Shown here: positions 42,449 through 51,611 of the stretch, piece after piece
Position numbering within the stretch: the first letter of the stretch is position 1
Layout of the letters: every line of letters starts with the position of its first letter
Assembly: GCF_900107175.1 (NCBI RefSeq)
Contig: NZ_FNOZ01000006.1
Location: 1 to 64,000, forward strand
DNA from: Modestobacter sp. DSM 44400
GTDB lineage: Bacteria > Actinomycetota > Actinomycetes > Mycobacteriales > Geodermatophilaceae
DNA length: 64,000 nt
Direction of reading: 5' to 3'
Notes under the pieces: model-generated
Databases searched by the model: none
Told to the model about the DNA's origin: nothing
Seen by the model: the letters and a program-made list of their open reading frames with translations, nothing else
Translations under genes and position numbers: made by a program

Positions 42449-43220
42449 TCAGCGGGCGGCCGGCGCGGTGTCCGGCAGCGAGACGGAGTCGTTCACCACC
42501 TTGAACGCGGTCCGGACGCCCGCCAGGTCCCTACTGGAGGCCAGCAGGACGCTGAGCAGGATCCGGGCCTTACGGCCGTCGAGGAACCCGGCCGGGATGA
42601 GCCCGCGGGACAGCAGGTTGCGCTCGGACCCGGGGAAGCCGTAGGTGCGCCGCAAACGCCTCCCCACCACCGGTCCGGGAGGCCAGCACGACCGGCAGGT
42701 GCGAGGCGAGTTCGGCCAGCGCCGGGACGACGGGCGCAGGCACGTGGCCCCCGCCGAAGGCCTCCAGCACCAGCCCCGCGTACCCCGAGGCCGCCAGGTG
42801 CGCGAGCAGCCGGGAATCGTCACCGAGCACAGAGGTGAGCAGAGCGACGGGCGGCACCGCACCGCCGTCCAGCGCGTAGGGGACGCCCGCCAGCGCCGGC
42901 AGGCGGAACGCTATCCGGGGACGGCCCTCCACGAGCCAGCCCAGTGGGCCGGCGGTGACCGAGCGGAAGGTGGCCGGGTTGGACGTGTGGGTCTTGCGCA
43001 CGAAGCGCGCCGCGTGCACCTCGTCGTTGACCACGACGACGGTGCCCAGCCCCGCGGCGGCTGGGGCCGCGGCCACCTGGACCGCCGCCAGGAGGTTGGC
43101 CGGCCCGTCCGGACCGGCCAGGGTCGGATTGCGCATGGCGCCGGTGACCACCACCGGCGGGTTCCGGCCCACCAGCAGATCGAGAGCGAAGGACGTCTCC
43201 TGGATCGGTGCAGAAGTCAT
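42449..43220 (-). pseudogene. Asparaginase, truncated and frameshifted
   Basis: The middle of a type I/II asparaginase is visible from ATG 43220: ETSFALDLLVGRNPPVVVTGAMRNP, then GPANLLAAVQVA and LVLEAFGGGHVPAPV. Near 42,655-42,670 the frame shifts by one; the rest (RRTYGFPGSERNLLSRGLIPAGFLDGRKARILLSVLLA) continues in another frame to 42449. The N-terminal 70-80 residues, with the TGGTI and HGTD catalytic threonines, are absent. Both defects indicate a pseudogene; a sequencing error could explain the frameshift but not the missing start. Confidence 0.85.
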
Positions 43221-43334
43221 GCCGAGAATGCTGTCGTCCGGACGGCGCCGGCCACATCGGGAAGGACCCTGAGCCGACCCCGACCGCACCCTGAGAACGC
43301 CGGAGATCCGCCGTCCTCCCGGGTGCGGAGGTCG

Positions 43335-44798
43335 TCAGCCCCGCGCAGCGCCCAGCCCCAGCACGGCCGCCAGCCCCAGCGCGCTGCGCGGCGCGTACGG
43401 GCCGCGCCACAGGCCGCCGTGCGCCGCCGCGTGCGCCTCGTCCTGCCACGGGTGGGCGTGCACCGGACCCCCGCCGGTCTGCAGGTCGTGCACCAGCAGC
43501 GCGGCCATCAGCACGTTGGACGTCGCCGGTTCGAACACCTCGACGCCGAACCGGTCCGCACCGGCGTAGGCCGCGGCCAGCGCCCGGTTCTTCACCACCG
43601 ACCGGGTGCGGGTCGGCGGGGCGACGTTCATCGACACGGTGCTGCCGCCGTCCCGGGCGACCGAGGCCCGCCAGCGCTGCAGCCGCTTGGCCAGCGCGTA
43701 GTTCGGCCCCTGCTGCGGCACCAGGCTGTCGCTGATGCCCGGGTCGGCGCCAGGCACGTACGCCCGGCGCAGCAGCCGGCCGGCCGACAGGGTGCGCAGC
43801 GGCCGGCCGAGCAGCTTCCCCGTCCGGGAGCGGTTCGCGTAGGCCGCCACCGAGGCGGCCACCGCCTCCCCGGGGACGACGAACACGTCGGTCGGGGTGG
43901 CCAGGAAGGCCAGCGCGACGTCCGGGCGCTGGGCCTGCAGCCGCAGGGTGAGCGCGTCGACGGCCATCGAGACGCGCACGTTGGTGGCGCCGTCGGCGTA
44001 CACGTAGTTGCCCAGCACCGGGGCACCGGGCAGGTCGACCAGCCAGTCGGCGACCTCGGGCACCTCGCTGACCAGGTCCGCGCCTGCGCGGGTGGCCAGG
44101 TCGCCGAGATCTTCGGCGGCGGGTACCAGCAGCGTGCCCGCGCCCCGCCGGCCGGTCTCCAGCACCCGCTGCCACAGCGCCGGGCGCGGCAGGTCGACGC
44201 CGGCGACCGTGGCGCCCCAGCGCAGCAGCGCGGTCAGCGGGCCCATCTCGGCACCGGCGCCGAGCACGGTCACGGTTCTGCCCGGAAGCGCGAGCCACTC
44301 CGGGTGCGCGGCAACGGTGCGCACCGCCTCGGCGCAGCTAGGCTCGACGACTCCGGCGGCGATCCAGGCGTCCAGCCGGCGGAACAGGTCGTCCCCACTC
44401 AGCCGCGAGCCGCGGTAGGGCAGGGTGAACTCCCGCTCGGGCTCGGCGGTGCCGGTCACCTGCTCGGTGCGCAGCGCCCGGGCCGGCGGTGCGGACCGCA
44501 GGGTGCCCAGCTCGGCCTCCCCGTCGGCGGTGGCGACCCGCATCCGGGCGTGCAGCGAGTCCAGGCCGGCGTCGGCGATGGCCAGCGCGGCCTCCCGGGA
44601 CGCCAGCCCGGCCTCGACCGTGCGGCGCATGTGCGACAGGTAGCCCGCCCGCCAGTTGGTCTCCTGCTCGGCCGCCCGGGCACCGGTGGGGTCGACCGGG
44701 TGAAGCGCGGCGGCGACCACGGCCCGGCCCACGGTCGCGGTGCTCCGCCGGCCGTCGGGGCCGGCGGGGAAGACGACCCCGCGCTCGTCGCCGGCCAT
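43335..44798 (-). CDS. Conserved protein of unknown function with Rossmann-like core
   Basis: A 487-residue soluble protein, no signal peptide. An N-terminal helical part (QETNWRAGYLSHMRRTVEAGLASREAAL) leads to a middle domain with a nucleotide-binding-like stretch TVTVLGAGAEMGPLTALLRWGATVAGVDLPRP at about 178-209. It then has VSEVPEVADWLVDL, LGNYVYADGATNVRVSMAVDAL, and ISDSLVPQQGPNYALAKRLQRW. The GxGxE loop is closer to methyltransferases or dehydrogenases than to kinases. No characterised family is recognised. Its stop overlaps the pepA region (ATG at 44798), so it is downstream of pepA in an operon. Confidence 0.75.
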   Translation of the reverse strand: MAGDERGVVFPAGPDGRRSTATVGRAVVAAALHPVDPTGARAAEQETNWRAGYLSHMRRTVEAGLASREAALAIADAGLDSLHARMRVATADGEAELGTLRSAPPARALRTEQVTGTAEPEREFTLPYRGSRLSGDDLFRRLDAWIAAGVVEPSCAEAVRTVAAHPEWLALPGRTVTVLGAGAEMGPLTALLRWGATVAGVDLPRPALWQRVLETGRRGAGTLLVPAAEDLGDLATRAGADLVSEVPEVADWLVDLPGAPVLGNYVYADGATNVRVSMAVDALTLRLQAQRPDVALAFLATPTDVFVVPGEAVAASVAAYANRSRTGKLLGRPLRTLSAGRLLRRAYVPGADPGISDSLVPQQGPNYALAKRLQRWRASVARDGGSTVSMNVAPPTRTRSVVKNRALAAAYAGADRFGVEVFEPATSNVLMAALLVHDLQTGGGPVHAHPWQDEAHAAAHGGLWRGPYAPRSALGLAAVLGLGAARG

Positions 44799-46300
44799 CA
44801 GTCGACCACCGTCGGTGGCACGTCGACCGGAGCACCGGCCTCCAGCCAGCGCAGCAGCGTCCGGACGGCGAAGCCCGTGCCGCCCTTGACCACCTCGGCG
44901 TCATCGCTGCCGGCGCGGGCCGGCCCGGCGACGTCCAGGTGCGCCCATGGCAGGCCCCCGGTGAACGGCTGGAGGAACAGCGCCGCGGTGGTGGACCCGG
45001 GATTGCCGGGGGCGTTGTTCGCGTCGGCGACCGGGGAGTCCAGCAGCGGGCCGAGGGAGGCGACGTGTTCCTCGCCCAGCGGCATCCGCCAGAACCGTTC
45101 CCCGGTGTGCGCGCCGGCGGTGAGCAGCGCGTCGGCCAGCCCGTCGCTGGTGGCGTACAGCCCGGCCGTCTTCGCGCCCAGGGCGGTCTTCATGGCCCCC
45201 GTGAGGGTGGCGACGTCGACCAGTGCGGTGGCACCGAGCTCGAGGTGGGCATGCGCCAGGGCGTCGGCGAGCACCATCCGGCCCTCGGCGTCGGTGTTCC
45301 GCACCTCCGTCGTCCGGCCGCCGACGTGCCGGACCACGTCGCCGGGCCGATAGCTGGCGCCCCCCAGGTGGTTTTCCGCGGCGGCGACCACGGCGGTGAC
45401 CGCACCGGGCAGCCCGAGCCGGGCGGCGGCGTCCACGGCGGCGAGCACCGCGGCGCCGCCGGCCATGTCGGTCTTCATCTCCCGCATGCCGGCGTTGGTC
45501 TTGACCGAGATGCCGCCGGTGTCGAACGTGATGCCCTTCCCGACCAGCACCGGGTGCGCGGCACCGGCGGCCGGCGGGCGGTAGGTGGTCACGACGACCC
45601 GCGGCGGGGACGCCGATCCCCCACCCACGGCGAGCACACCGCCGAAGCCCCCGGCCCGCAGCTCGTCCGGACCCAGCACGGTCACCGTCACGTGCGCCAG
45701 CCCGCCGAGCCGGCCGAGTGCCTGCTCGGCCAGCCAGGCCGGGTCCTTGGTGTTACTGGCGGTGTTGACCAGGTCGCGGGCCCAGGCGACGGACTCCGCG
45801 GTGACCTGCCCGGCGTGCGCGGCGGCGGCGACGGCCGGGTCGGCGGCGTCGGCGGCCACCACGGTGACCTCGGCCAGCCGGGGCGGGTGCGCGGTGGAGG
45901 TGTCCCGGAAGCGATAGCCGGCCAGCAGCACGGTCTCCACCGCGGCGCGCACCTCATCGGCGCCGGCCGGGGCGACCACGGTGTCCACGGGCAGCACGAG
46001 CCGGCGGGCGCCGTGCTCGGCCAGCGTCTGCGCGCGGCGGACCGCCACGGCCACGTAGGAGCGCAGGTCGGCCAGGGTGGCGTCGCCGGTGCCGACCGCG
46101 ACCACGCTGCGCGGGCGCCGTCCGGGGACCGGCACGTTGGTGATGCCCCCGGGCTTGCCGCCGTTGCCGGTGTCGGCCAGCGCGCCGGCCAGCAGCCCGG
46201 CGTCGACCGGGGCGGCAGTGCCCGGCGCGGGCTCGGTCAGCCAGGCCGGGAGTGCCCCGGAGGCGCCGACCGGCACGGCGAGGACGTCGTCCTCACCCAA
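44798..46300 (-). CDS. pepA: Leucyl aminopeptidase (M17 family)
   Basis: A 500-residue product from TTG 46300. The C-terminal catalytic domain has two-metal ligands in VLVGKGITFDTGGISVKTNAGM, MKTDMAGGAAVLAAVDA and NTDAEGRMVLADALAHA, and GSTTAALFLQPFTGGLPWAHLDVAGPA. It is a cytosolic hexamer that removes N-terminal residues. The frame stays open upstream with protein-like content (VDLVADLPAL) to a CTG overlapping the DUF3117 stop, so the true start may lie about 43 codons earlier. Confidence 0.9.
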   Translation of the reverse strand: MGEDDVLAVPVGASGALPAWLTEPAPGTAAPVDAGLLAGALADTGNGGKPGGITNVPVPGRRPRSVVAVGTGDATLADLRSYVAVAVRRAQTLAEHGARRLVLPVDTVVAPAGADEVRAAVETVLLAGYRFRDTSTAHPPRLAEVTVVAADAADPAVAAAAHAGQVTAESVAWARDLVNTASNTKDPAWLAEQALGRLGGLAHVTVTVLGPDELRAGGFGGVLAVGGGSASPPRVVVTTYRPPAAGAAHPVLVGKGITFDTGGISVKTNAGMREMKTDMAGGAAVLAAVDAAARLGLPGAVTAVVAAAENHLGGASYRPGDVVRHVGGRTTEVRNTDAEGRMVLADALAHAHLELGATALVDVATLTGAMKTALGAKTAGLYATSDGLADALLTAGAHTGERFWRMPLGEEHVASLGPLLDSPVADANNAPGNPGSTTAALFLQPFTGGLPWAHLDVAGPARAGSDDAEVVKGGTGFAVRTLLRWLEAGAPVDVPPTVVD

Positions 46301-46425
46301 TGCGGGGAGGTCGGCGACGAGGTCGACCCGCGGGAACGGCGCGGCCCCGGTCGCCGGCGTGTTGCCGGCGGCCGGGGCCGTGACGTCGTTCGCGGGGCTG
46401 CCCGGGGGCAGGCTCGCGTCGGGGT

Positions 46426-46593
46426 TCAGCTGGTCGCGCCCTTCAGGGCCTCGGAGAGGGCGGCCGCCTCGTCGGGGGACAGCTCGACGACCAGCCGGCC
46501 GCCACCCTCCAGCGGAACGCGCATGACCAGGCCACGGCCCTCCTTGGTGACCTCGAGGGGACCTTCACCCGTGCGCGGCTTCATGGCCGCCAT
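46426..46593 (-). CDS. DUF3117 family small protein
   Basis: The gene encodes 55 residues from ATG 46593, with GGAGG 8 bp upstream. The sequence MAAMKPRTGEGPLEVTKEGR and VMRVPLEGGGRLVVELSPDEAAALSEAL is nearly invariant across actinobacteria. The function is unknown. In mycobacteria it lies between tagA and glgA (Rv1211, from memory); here it lies between tag and pepA. Confidence 0.92.
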   Translation of the reverse strand: MAAMKPRTGEGPLEVTKEGRGLVMRVPLEGGGRLVVELSPDEAAALSEALKGATS

Positions 46594-46733
46594 GCGTGCC
46601 TCCTTCGCCGGCCACCCGCTGGCCAGGGTGGCCGCGGTGTGGCATTCCTTCAGTGCGAGATCCGCGTCGTGCCAGAGCTCTCCGGCCAATGATCCCGTAT
46701 CCGTCGACGTTCGACCAACCTGGCCTCCGGTTG

Positions 46734-47312
46734 TCAGCCTCCGGAGTGGTCCGGCTCACTCGCCCGGAAGCACGGAACGACGTGGTCGTCGACCATCCCG
46801 GTCGCCTGCATGAGCGCGTAGGCCGTGGTCGGCCCGACGAACGAGAACCCCCGACGCTTGAGGTCCTTGGCCAGTGCGACGGACTCCGGACTGGTCGCCG
46901 GCACGTCGGCCATCGTCTGCGGGCGGTGCCGCGGCCCGGTCGGCGCGAAGGACCACAGCAGTTCGGACAGGCCGCCGGGCACCTGCCGGGCGGCCCGGGC
47001 GTTGCCGACGGCGGCGGTGATCTTGGCGCGGTTGCGGACGATGCCCGAGTCGGCCATCAGCCGCTCGACGTCGTCGGCGGTGAAGTCGGCGACCGCATCG
47101 ATGGCGAACCCGACGAACGCGGCCCGGAAGGCAGGCCGCTTGCGCAGGATCGTGATCCAGGACAACCCGGACTGGAAGGCCTCCAGGCAGACCCGCTCGA
47201 ACAGGGCGTCATCCCCGCGCAGCGGGGTGCCCCACTCCTCGTCGTGGTAGCGCACGTACTCCGGGGCGCTGGTCGCCCACCCGCACCGCTGGACGCTCAC
47301 CGGGTCGGCCAC
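46734..47312 (-). CDS. tag: DNA-3-methyladenine glycosylase I
   Basis: A 192-residue base-excision enzyme that removes 3-methyladenine. N-terminal RCGWATSAPEYVRYHDEEWG carries the zinc-binding Cys and the aromatic pocket with HDxEWG. ERVCLEAFQSGLSWITILRKRPAFRAAF is the helix-hairpin-helix region. FSFVGPTTAYALMQATGMVDDHVVPCF supplies the other zinc ligands (His and Cys). It starts at GTG 47312, divergent from the epimerase by 26 bp. Confidence 0.93.
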   Translation of the reverse strand: MADPVSVQRCGWATSAPEYVRYHDEEWGTPLRGDDALFERVCLEAFQSGLSWITILRKRPAFRAAFVGFAIDAVADFTADDVERLMADSGIVRNRAKITAAVGNARAARQVPGGLSELLWSFAPTGPRHRPQTMADVPATSPESVALAKDLKRRGFSFVGPTTAYALMQATGMVDDHVVPCFRASEPDHSGG

Positions 47313-47338
47313 GGGCGACGAGACTAGCGTTGCCGATC

Positions 47339-48397
47339 GTGCGCGTGTTGATCACCGGAGGGGCGGGCTTCATCGGCTCGCACGTCGTCACTGCCTACCG
47401 CGAGGCCGGTCACGAGGTCCGGGTGCTGGACGCCCTGCTCCCCGCCGTCCACCCGCCCTACCCCGACGGCGTGCCCGGGCTGGCCGACGTCGACCTGGTG
47501 GTCGGCGACGTCCGCGACCCCTCGACGGTGGACCGGGCACTGGACGGGATCGACGCCGTCTGCCACCAGGCCGCGATGGTCGGCCTGGGCGTCGACGTGC
47601 AGGACATGCCCGACTACGCCGGCATCAACGACCTCGGGACGGCGGTGCTGCTGGCCGCCATGGACCGGGCGGACGTCGGCCGGCTGGTGCTGGCCAGCTC
47701 GATGGTCGTCTACGGCGAGGGCCGCTACGAATGCCCCGAGCACGGCGTCGTCCCGGCCGCCCCGCGCCGGCGCAGCGACCTGGACGCCGGCCGCTTCGAC
47801 CCGCCCTGCCCGATGTGCGGGCGGCAGCTGACCTGGGGCGAGGTCGGCGAGGACACCCCACTGGACCCGCGCAACACCTACGCGGCGACCAAGCTGGCCC
47901 AGGAGCACCTGGCGGCCGCCTGGGCGCGCTCGACCGGCGGCGGGGCCATCGCGCTGCGCTACCACAACGTCTACGGCCCGCACATGCCCCGCGACACCCC
48001 CTACGCCGGGGTGGCATCCATCTTCCGGTCGGCGCTGGAGGGCGGCCGGGCGCCGTCGGTGTTCGAGGACGGCGGTCAGCAGCGGGACTTCGTGCACGTC
48101 ACCGACGTCGCGCAGGCCAACCTGCGGTCTCTGGAGGCGACTCCCCCGGATTCCGCGCTGCGCGCCTACAACGTCGCCTCCGGAGTGCCGCACACGGTGG
48201 GCGACATGGCGTCGGCACTGGCCGGGGCGTTCGGCGGACCGGCCCCGGTGGTCACCGGGGAGTACCGGATCGGCGACGTCCGTCACGTGGTGGCCAGCCC
48301 GCTGCGCGCGGAGACCGAACTGGGCTACGCGGCGCGGGTGTCCTTCGCCGACGGGATGCGCGAGTTCGCCACCGCCCCCCTGCGCCCAGCCCCCTGA
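47339..48397 (+). CDS. NAD-dependent epimerase/dehydratase
   Basis: A 352-residue extended SDR enzyme. TGGAGFIGSHVVTAYREAGH binds NAD, the catalytic YAATK (Tyr/Lys) is in LDPRNTYAATKLAQEH, and LRYHNVYGPHMPRDTPYAGVASIF follows. An insertion of about 45 residues between the strand VLASSMVVYGEG and the active Tyr carries a possible zinc knuckle (YECPEHG, then PPCPMCG). It is probably a nucleotide-sugar 4-epimerase or dehydratase. GTG 47339 is chosen; TTG 47330 is in frame 9 bp upstream. Confidence 0.88.
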   Translation: MRVLITGGAGFIGSHVVTAYREAGHEVRVLDALLPAVHPPYPDGVPGLADVDLVVGDVRDPSTVDRALDGIDAVCHQAAMVGLGVDVQDMPDYAGINDLGTAVLLAAMDRADVGRLVLASSMVVYGEGRYECPEHGVVPAAPRRRSDLDAGRFDPPCPMCGRQLTWGEVGEDTPLDPRNTYAATKLAQEHLAAAWARSTGGGAIALRYHNVYGPHMPRDTPYAGVASIFRSALEGGRAPSVFEDGGQQRDFVHVTDVAQANLRSLEATPPDSALRAYNVASGVPHTVGDMASALAGAFGGPAPVVTGEYRIGDVRHVVASPLRAETELGYAARVSFADGMREFATAPLRPAP

Positions 48398-48405
48398 CGT
48401 CCGCC

Positions 48406-48433
48406 GAGGGCCGAAATGGCCATTTTGGCCCTC
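48406..48433. terminator. 28-bp palindrome between convergent genes
   Basis: GAGGGCC and GGCCCTC flank an inner AAATGGCCATTT in near-perfect symmetry. It lies between the epimerase stop and the DMT transporter stop, fitting a bidirectional terminator or a dispersed palindrome. Confidence 0.75.
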
Positions 48434-48434
48434 C

Positions 48435-49340
48435 TCAGGGGACGGCCGCGTCGACGTCGCCGAACTCGGACGCCGTGCTGCGGACGGCGTTGCGGCGGGT
48501 GGCCAGCACGCAGCCGGCCAGGATCAGCGGCAGGCCGACGGCCAGGCCGAGGGTGAACGGCTCGTCGAGCAGCAGCACGCCGAGCAGGACGGCGACCGCC
48601 GGGTTGACGAAGGTGATGACCAGCGCCCGCTGCGGGCCGGCCTCCCGGATCAGCGCGAAGAAGAGCGCCAGGGCCAGGGCGGTGCAGACCACGCCGAGCG
48701 CGGCGACCGACACCAGCGCCGAACCGGAAGCCCTGCCCACCTCGCCCAGCCGGGGGACGGCGAAGGGTGCGTAGACCACGGCGGTGACGACCAGGGCGAA
48801 CGCGCTCGCCGCCACCCCCGGCACGTCGGGCAGCTTGCGGCTGATGACCATCGGTGCGGTGGCGTAGCCGATGACGACAACGGCGACCGCGGCGATGGCA
48901 GTGAGCTGGGCGCCGCCGACGTCCAGGCCGAGCAGGATGAGGATGCCGGCGACGCCGAGCAGCATGCCCAGCACCCGCAGCGGTGATAGCCGGTCGCCCT
49001 CACCGGCCAGCCGGGCGGCCAGCGCGGCCACGAAGGGCACGCCGGCCACCAGCAGCCCGGTGAGCGAGCTGGACAGCGACTGCTCGGCCCAGGACAGCAG
49101 CAGCCACGGGCCGGTCATCTCCAGCACGGTGAACACCAGCAGCCACCGCCAGTGCCGCAGCACCAGGCGGAGCTGCCCGCGGGCCAGCGTCCAGGGCACC
49201 AGCAGCGCGGCCCCGACCAGGCAGCGGGCGAAGACCACGACCACCGGGGAGAGCTCCCCGACCGCGACCTTGATCAGCAGGTAGGGCACACCCCAGATCA
49301 CCGACAGGACGGCGAACAGCAGCCATCCCCGCCGGCTCAT
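48435..49340 (-). CDS. EamA/DMT family transporter
   Basis: A 301-residue product with ten membrane segments in two EamA repeats (VLSVIWGVPYLLIKVAVGELSPVVVVFARC at the start; ALVITFVNPAVAVLLGVLLLDEPFTLGLAVGLPLIL near the end). It is a metabolite exporter of the RhaT/EamA superfamily; the substrate is unknown. ATG 49340. It is preceded by a triple palindrome and followed by the terminator at 48406. Confidence 0.88.
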   Translation of the reverse strand: MSRRGWLLFAVLSVIWGVPYLLIKVAVGELSPVVVVFARCLVGAALLVPWTLARGQLRLVLRHWRWLLVFTVLEMTGPWLLLSWAEQSLSSSLTGLLVAGVPFVAALAARLAGEGDRLSPLRVLGMLLGVAGILILLGLDVGGAQLTAIAAVAVVVIGYATAPMVISRKLPDVPGVAASAFALVVTAVVYAPFAVPRLGEVGRASGSALVSVAALGVVCTALALALFFALIREAGPQRALVITFVNPAVAVLLGVLLLDEPFTLGLAVGLPLILAGCVLATRRNAVRSTASEFGDVDAAVP

Positions 49341-49408
49341 GCCTGCACCGCCGTCGTCCGCACGCTCACCGGCCCATCATCGCCGACCGCACCGACGCCT
49401 TCCGCAAC

Positions 49409-49486
49409 GCCCGCTTTCGGCGCCGAAAGCGGGCGCCCGCTTTCGGCGCCGAAAGCGGGCGCCCGCTTTCGGCGCCGAGAGCGGCA
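49409..49486. repeat. Three tandem copies of a 26-bp palindrome
   Basis: The unit GCCCGCTTTCGGCGCCGAAA plus GCGGGC is self-complementary and repeated head to tail at 49409-49434, 49435-49460 and 49461-49486; the last copy has changed bases. It fills the gap between two minus-strand genes, just past the 3' end of the upstream one and before the DMT gene start. Confidence 0.93.
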
Positions 49487-49494
49487 CGCGAACC

Positions 49495-50862
49495 TCACCA
49501 CTCGGTGCGGACGATCACCTCGATCCCGATCGCCACCACCGCCGACAGCGCCAGCCAGGCCCGGCGCTGGCGCGCGGGGAGAAACGCGGTCGCGGCCAGG
49601 ATCCACACGTAGAACGGCAGCCAGATGCGCTCGGTCTCCCCGCGGACCAGCCCCGTGGCGTCGCTGACTCCGATCCCGACCAGGGCGGCGAGCGGGACCA
49701 GCGCCAGTCCCGTGCGGCGGAGCGACGCGAGTCCGGCCACCGCCGCCGGCCCGAGCGCCAGGGCCGCGGCGGCGAGGTTGGCGAACACGAAGAAGCCCAG
49801 CGGTCGGTCGGCGTAGGAGGGCCCGGAGCGCACCCGGTCGCCGGCGACGCTGAACCCCTCCACCCACCAGTAGCCGCCGACGGCGAAGGCGGCGACCACC
49901 ACCAGCACCCCGGCAGCCGCCACAGCGAGCACCCGGACCAGCCCGCCCCAGCCCAGCCGGGCGCGGTGCACGCCCACCACGACCAGCACCACCAGCCCGA
50001 GCGCGGTCAGCCCGAAGGACAGGAACAGCGCCAACCCGAGCAGCAGCCCCCCGGCCAGCGCACGCACGTCGGCGGCCCGGCCCGGCGCCCGGGCCGCGGC
50101 GGTCGCCACCAGGGCGACCCCCCACGCGGAGACGCCGGCGAAGAGCGCGTCGGCGCTGGTCGCCACCCACAGCGCCAACGGGGCCAGGACGACGAACGGG
50201 GCGGCGAGCCGGGCCGGCGCCTCCCCGGCGACCGCGCGCACCCCGACCAGGACAGCGGGGACCGCCAGGGCCCCACCGGCGATGCAGAGCGCCGCGGCCC
50301 AGCCCAGCCCGGAGAGCCCGACCCGGTCCAGCAGCACGAAGGCCAGCAACGCACCCGGCGGGTGGCCCGCCACGTGCGTCGTCCACGGGTCGGCCGAGTC
50401 GGCCGGGACCGAGTCGACGAAGGTGGACAGGAAGGCGCCGATAGAGCCGACCCGTGGAACGTCGAAGGGGTACTCGTAACGCACCGACAGCGGCTCGGGC
50501 AGCCGGTGCCAGCCCGAGGTCAGCGCCAGCGCCACCGCCCATCCGGCCGCCAGCACCGCCGAGCCGGCCAGCAGCACCCGCCAGCGCAGCCGCGCGGCCA
50601 GCGACGGGCCGGCCAGCGCCACGGCCAGCGCCACGAGCCCCGGCAGCACGACCCGCGGGCTCCAGATGACGTCGAACCTGCCGCGCAGCACCCACCCGCC
50701 GAGCAGGTGCAGCACGGTGCCGTCCAGGGCGAGCCGCCGGCCGACCCGGCCGACCACCCAGACGAAGCTGACGACCACGGCCACCGCCAGCAGCGGCAGC
50801 CAGCGGGGCTCCCGGACCTGGTGCTCCGGTGCCCGGGAGGGGACGGGGGCGCGAGTGGTCAC
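49495..50862 (-). CDS. Polytopic membrane protein, glycosyltransferase-like (GT87/mannosyltransferase type)
   Basis: A 455-residue product from GTG 50862, with about 11 membrane segments. The first loop, after TM1, contains EPLSVRYEYPFDVPRVGSI, and WTTHVAGHPPGALLAFVLLDRVG carries the HxPxG motif near a membrane face, as in GT-C integral membrane glycosyltransferases. The lipid-linked donor and acceptor are unknown. The next plus-strand gene, a GT2, is divergent across 95 bp, consistent with a joint role in envelope glycan synthesis. Confidence 0.75.
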   Translation of the reverse strand: MTTRAPVPSRAPEHQVREPRWLPLLAVAVVVSFVWVVGRVGRRLALDGTVLHLLGGWVLRGRFDVIWSPRVVLPGLVALAVALAGPSLAARLRWRVLLAGSAVLAAGWAVALALTSGWHRLPEPLSVRYEYPFDVPRVGSIGAFLSTFVDSVPADSADPWTTHVAGHPPGALLAFVLLDRVGLSGLGWAAALCIAGGALAVPAVLVGVRAVAGEAPARLAAPFVVLAPLALWVATSADALFAGVSAWGVALVATAAARAPGRAADVRALAGGLLLGLALFLSFGLTALGLVVLVVVGVHRARLGWGGLVRVLAVAAAGVLVVVAAFAVGGYWWVEGFSVAGDRVRSGPSYADRPLGFFVFANLAAAALALGPAAVAGLASLRRTGLALVPLAALVGIGVSDATGLVRGETERIWLPFYVWILAATAFLPARQRRAWLALSAVVAIGIEVIVRTEW

Positions 50863-50957
50863 GACGCCGGAGCCTAGGTCGCTCGGCTGAGTGATCCGGG
50901 ACGGCGATTCGTTGCGAACGACCGGCGATGCACACCGACCGTGGGTACCGTCCGCCC

Positions 50958-51611
50958 GTGCCGGACATCGTCTTCCCCTGCCTCGACGAGGCGGGGGCCC
51001 TGCCCTGGGTGCTCGGCCGGCTGCCCGCCGGCTACCGCGCCATCGTCGCCGACAACGGCTCGACCGACGGGTCGGCGCAGATCGCCGCCGACCACGGCGC
51101 CACGGTGGTGCACGTGCCCCAGCGCGGGTTCGGTGCCGCCGCGCACGCCGGCCTGAAGGCCGCCACCGCCGACGTCGTCTGCTTCTGCGACGCCGACGCC
51201 TCGATGGACCCTGCCGAGCTGCCGCGGGTCGCTGACCCTGTGCTCGCCGGTGACACGGACCTGGTGCTCGGCCGCCGCCGGCCCACCTCCCGCAGCGCCT
51301 GGCCGCTGCATGCGCGGGTGGCCAACACCGCGCTGGGCGTGATGCTGCGCCGCCGCACCGGGGTCGCACTGCACGACCTGGGCCCGATGCGGGCCGGCCG
51401 CCGGCAGGCGCTGCTGGACCTGGGCATCACCGACCGCCGCTTCGGCTACCCGCTGGAGATGGTGACCCGGGCCTCGGACGCCGGCTGGCGCATCACCGAG
51501 GTCGACGTCGGCTACGCCCCACGCGCCGAGGGCACCAAGTCCAAGGTCACCGGCACCGTGCTCGGCACCGCGCGCACCATCAACGACATGCGGAAGGTGC
51601 TGGCCCGATGA
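50958..51611 (+). CDS. Glycosyltransferase family 2
   Basis: A 217-residue GT-A fold: VFPCLDEAGALPWVLGRLPAGY, VADNGSTDGSAQIAADHGA, RGFGAAAHAGLKAATADVVCFCDADASMDP (the D-x-D metal motif as DAD). No membrane segments. GTG 50958 is chosen. It is first of four overlapping genes (GT2, DUF2064, molybdopterin oxidoreductase, membrane protein) joined by ATGA overlaps. It probably transfers a sugar to a lipid carrier or small molecule. Confidence 0.88.
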   Translation: MPDIVFPCLDEAGALPWVLGRLPAGYRAIVADNGSTDGSAQIAADHGATVVHVPQRGFGAAAHAGLKAATADVVCFCDADASMDPAELPRVADPVLAGDTDLVLGRRRPTSRSAWPLHARVANTALGVMLRRRTGVALHDLGPMRAGRRQALLDLGITDRRFGYPLEMVTRASDAGWRITEVDVGYAPRAEGTKSKVTGTVLGTARTINDMRKVLAR

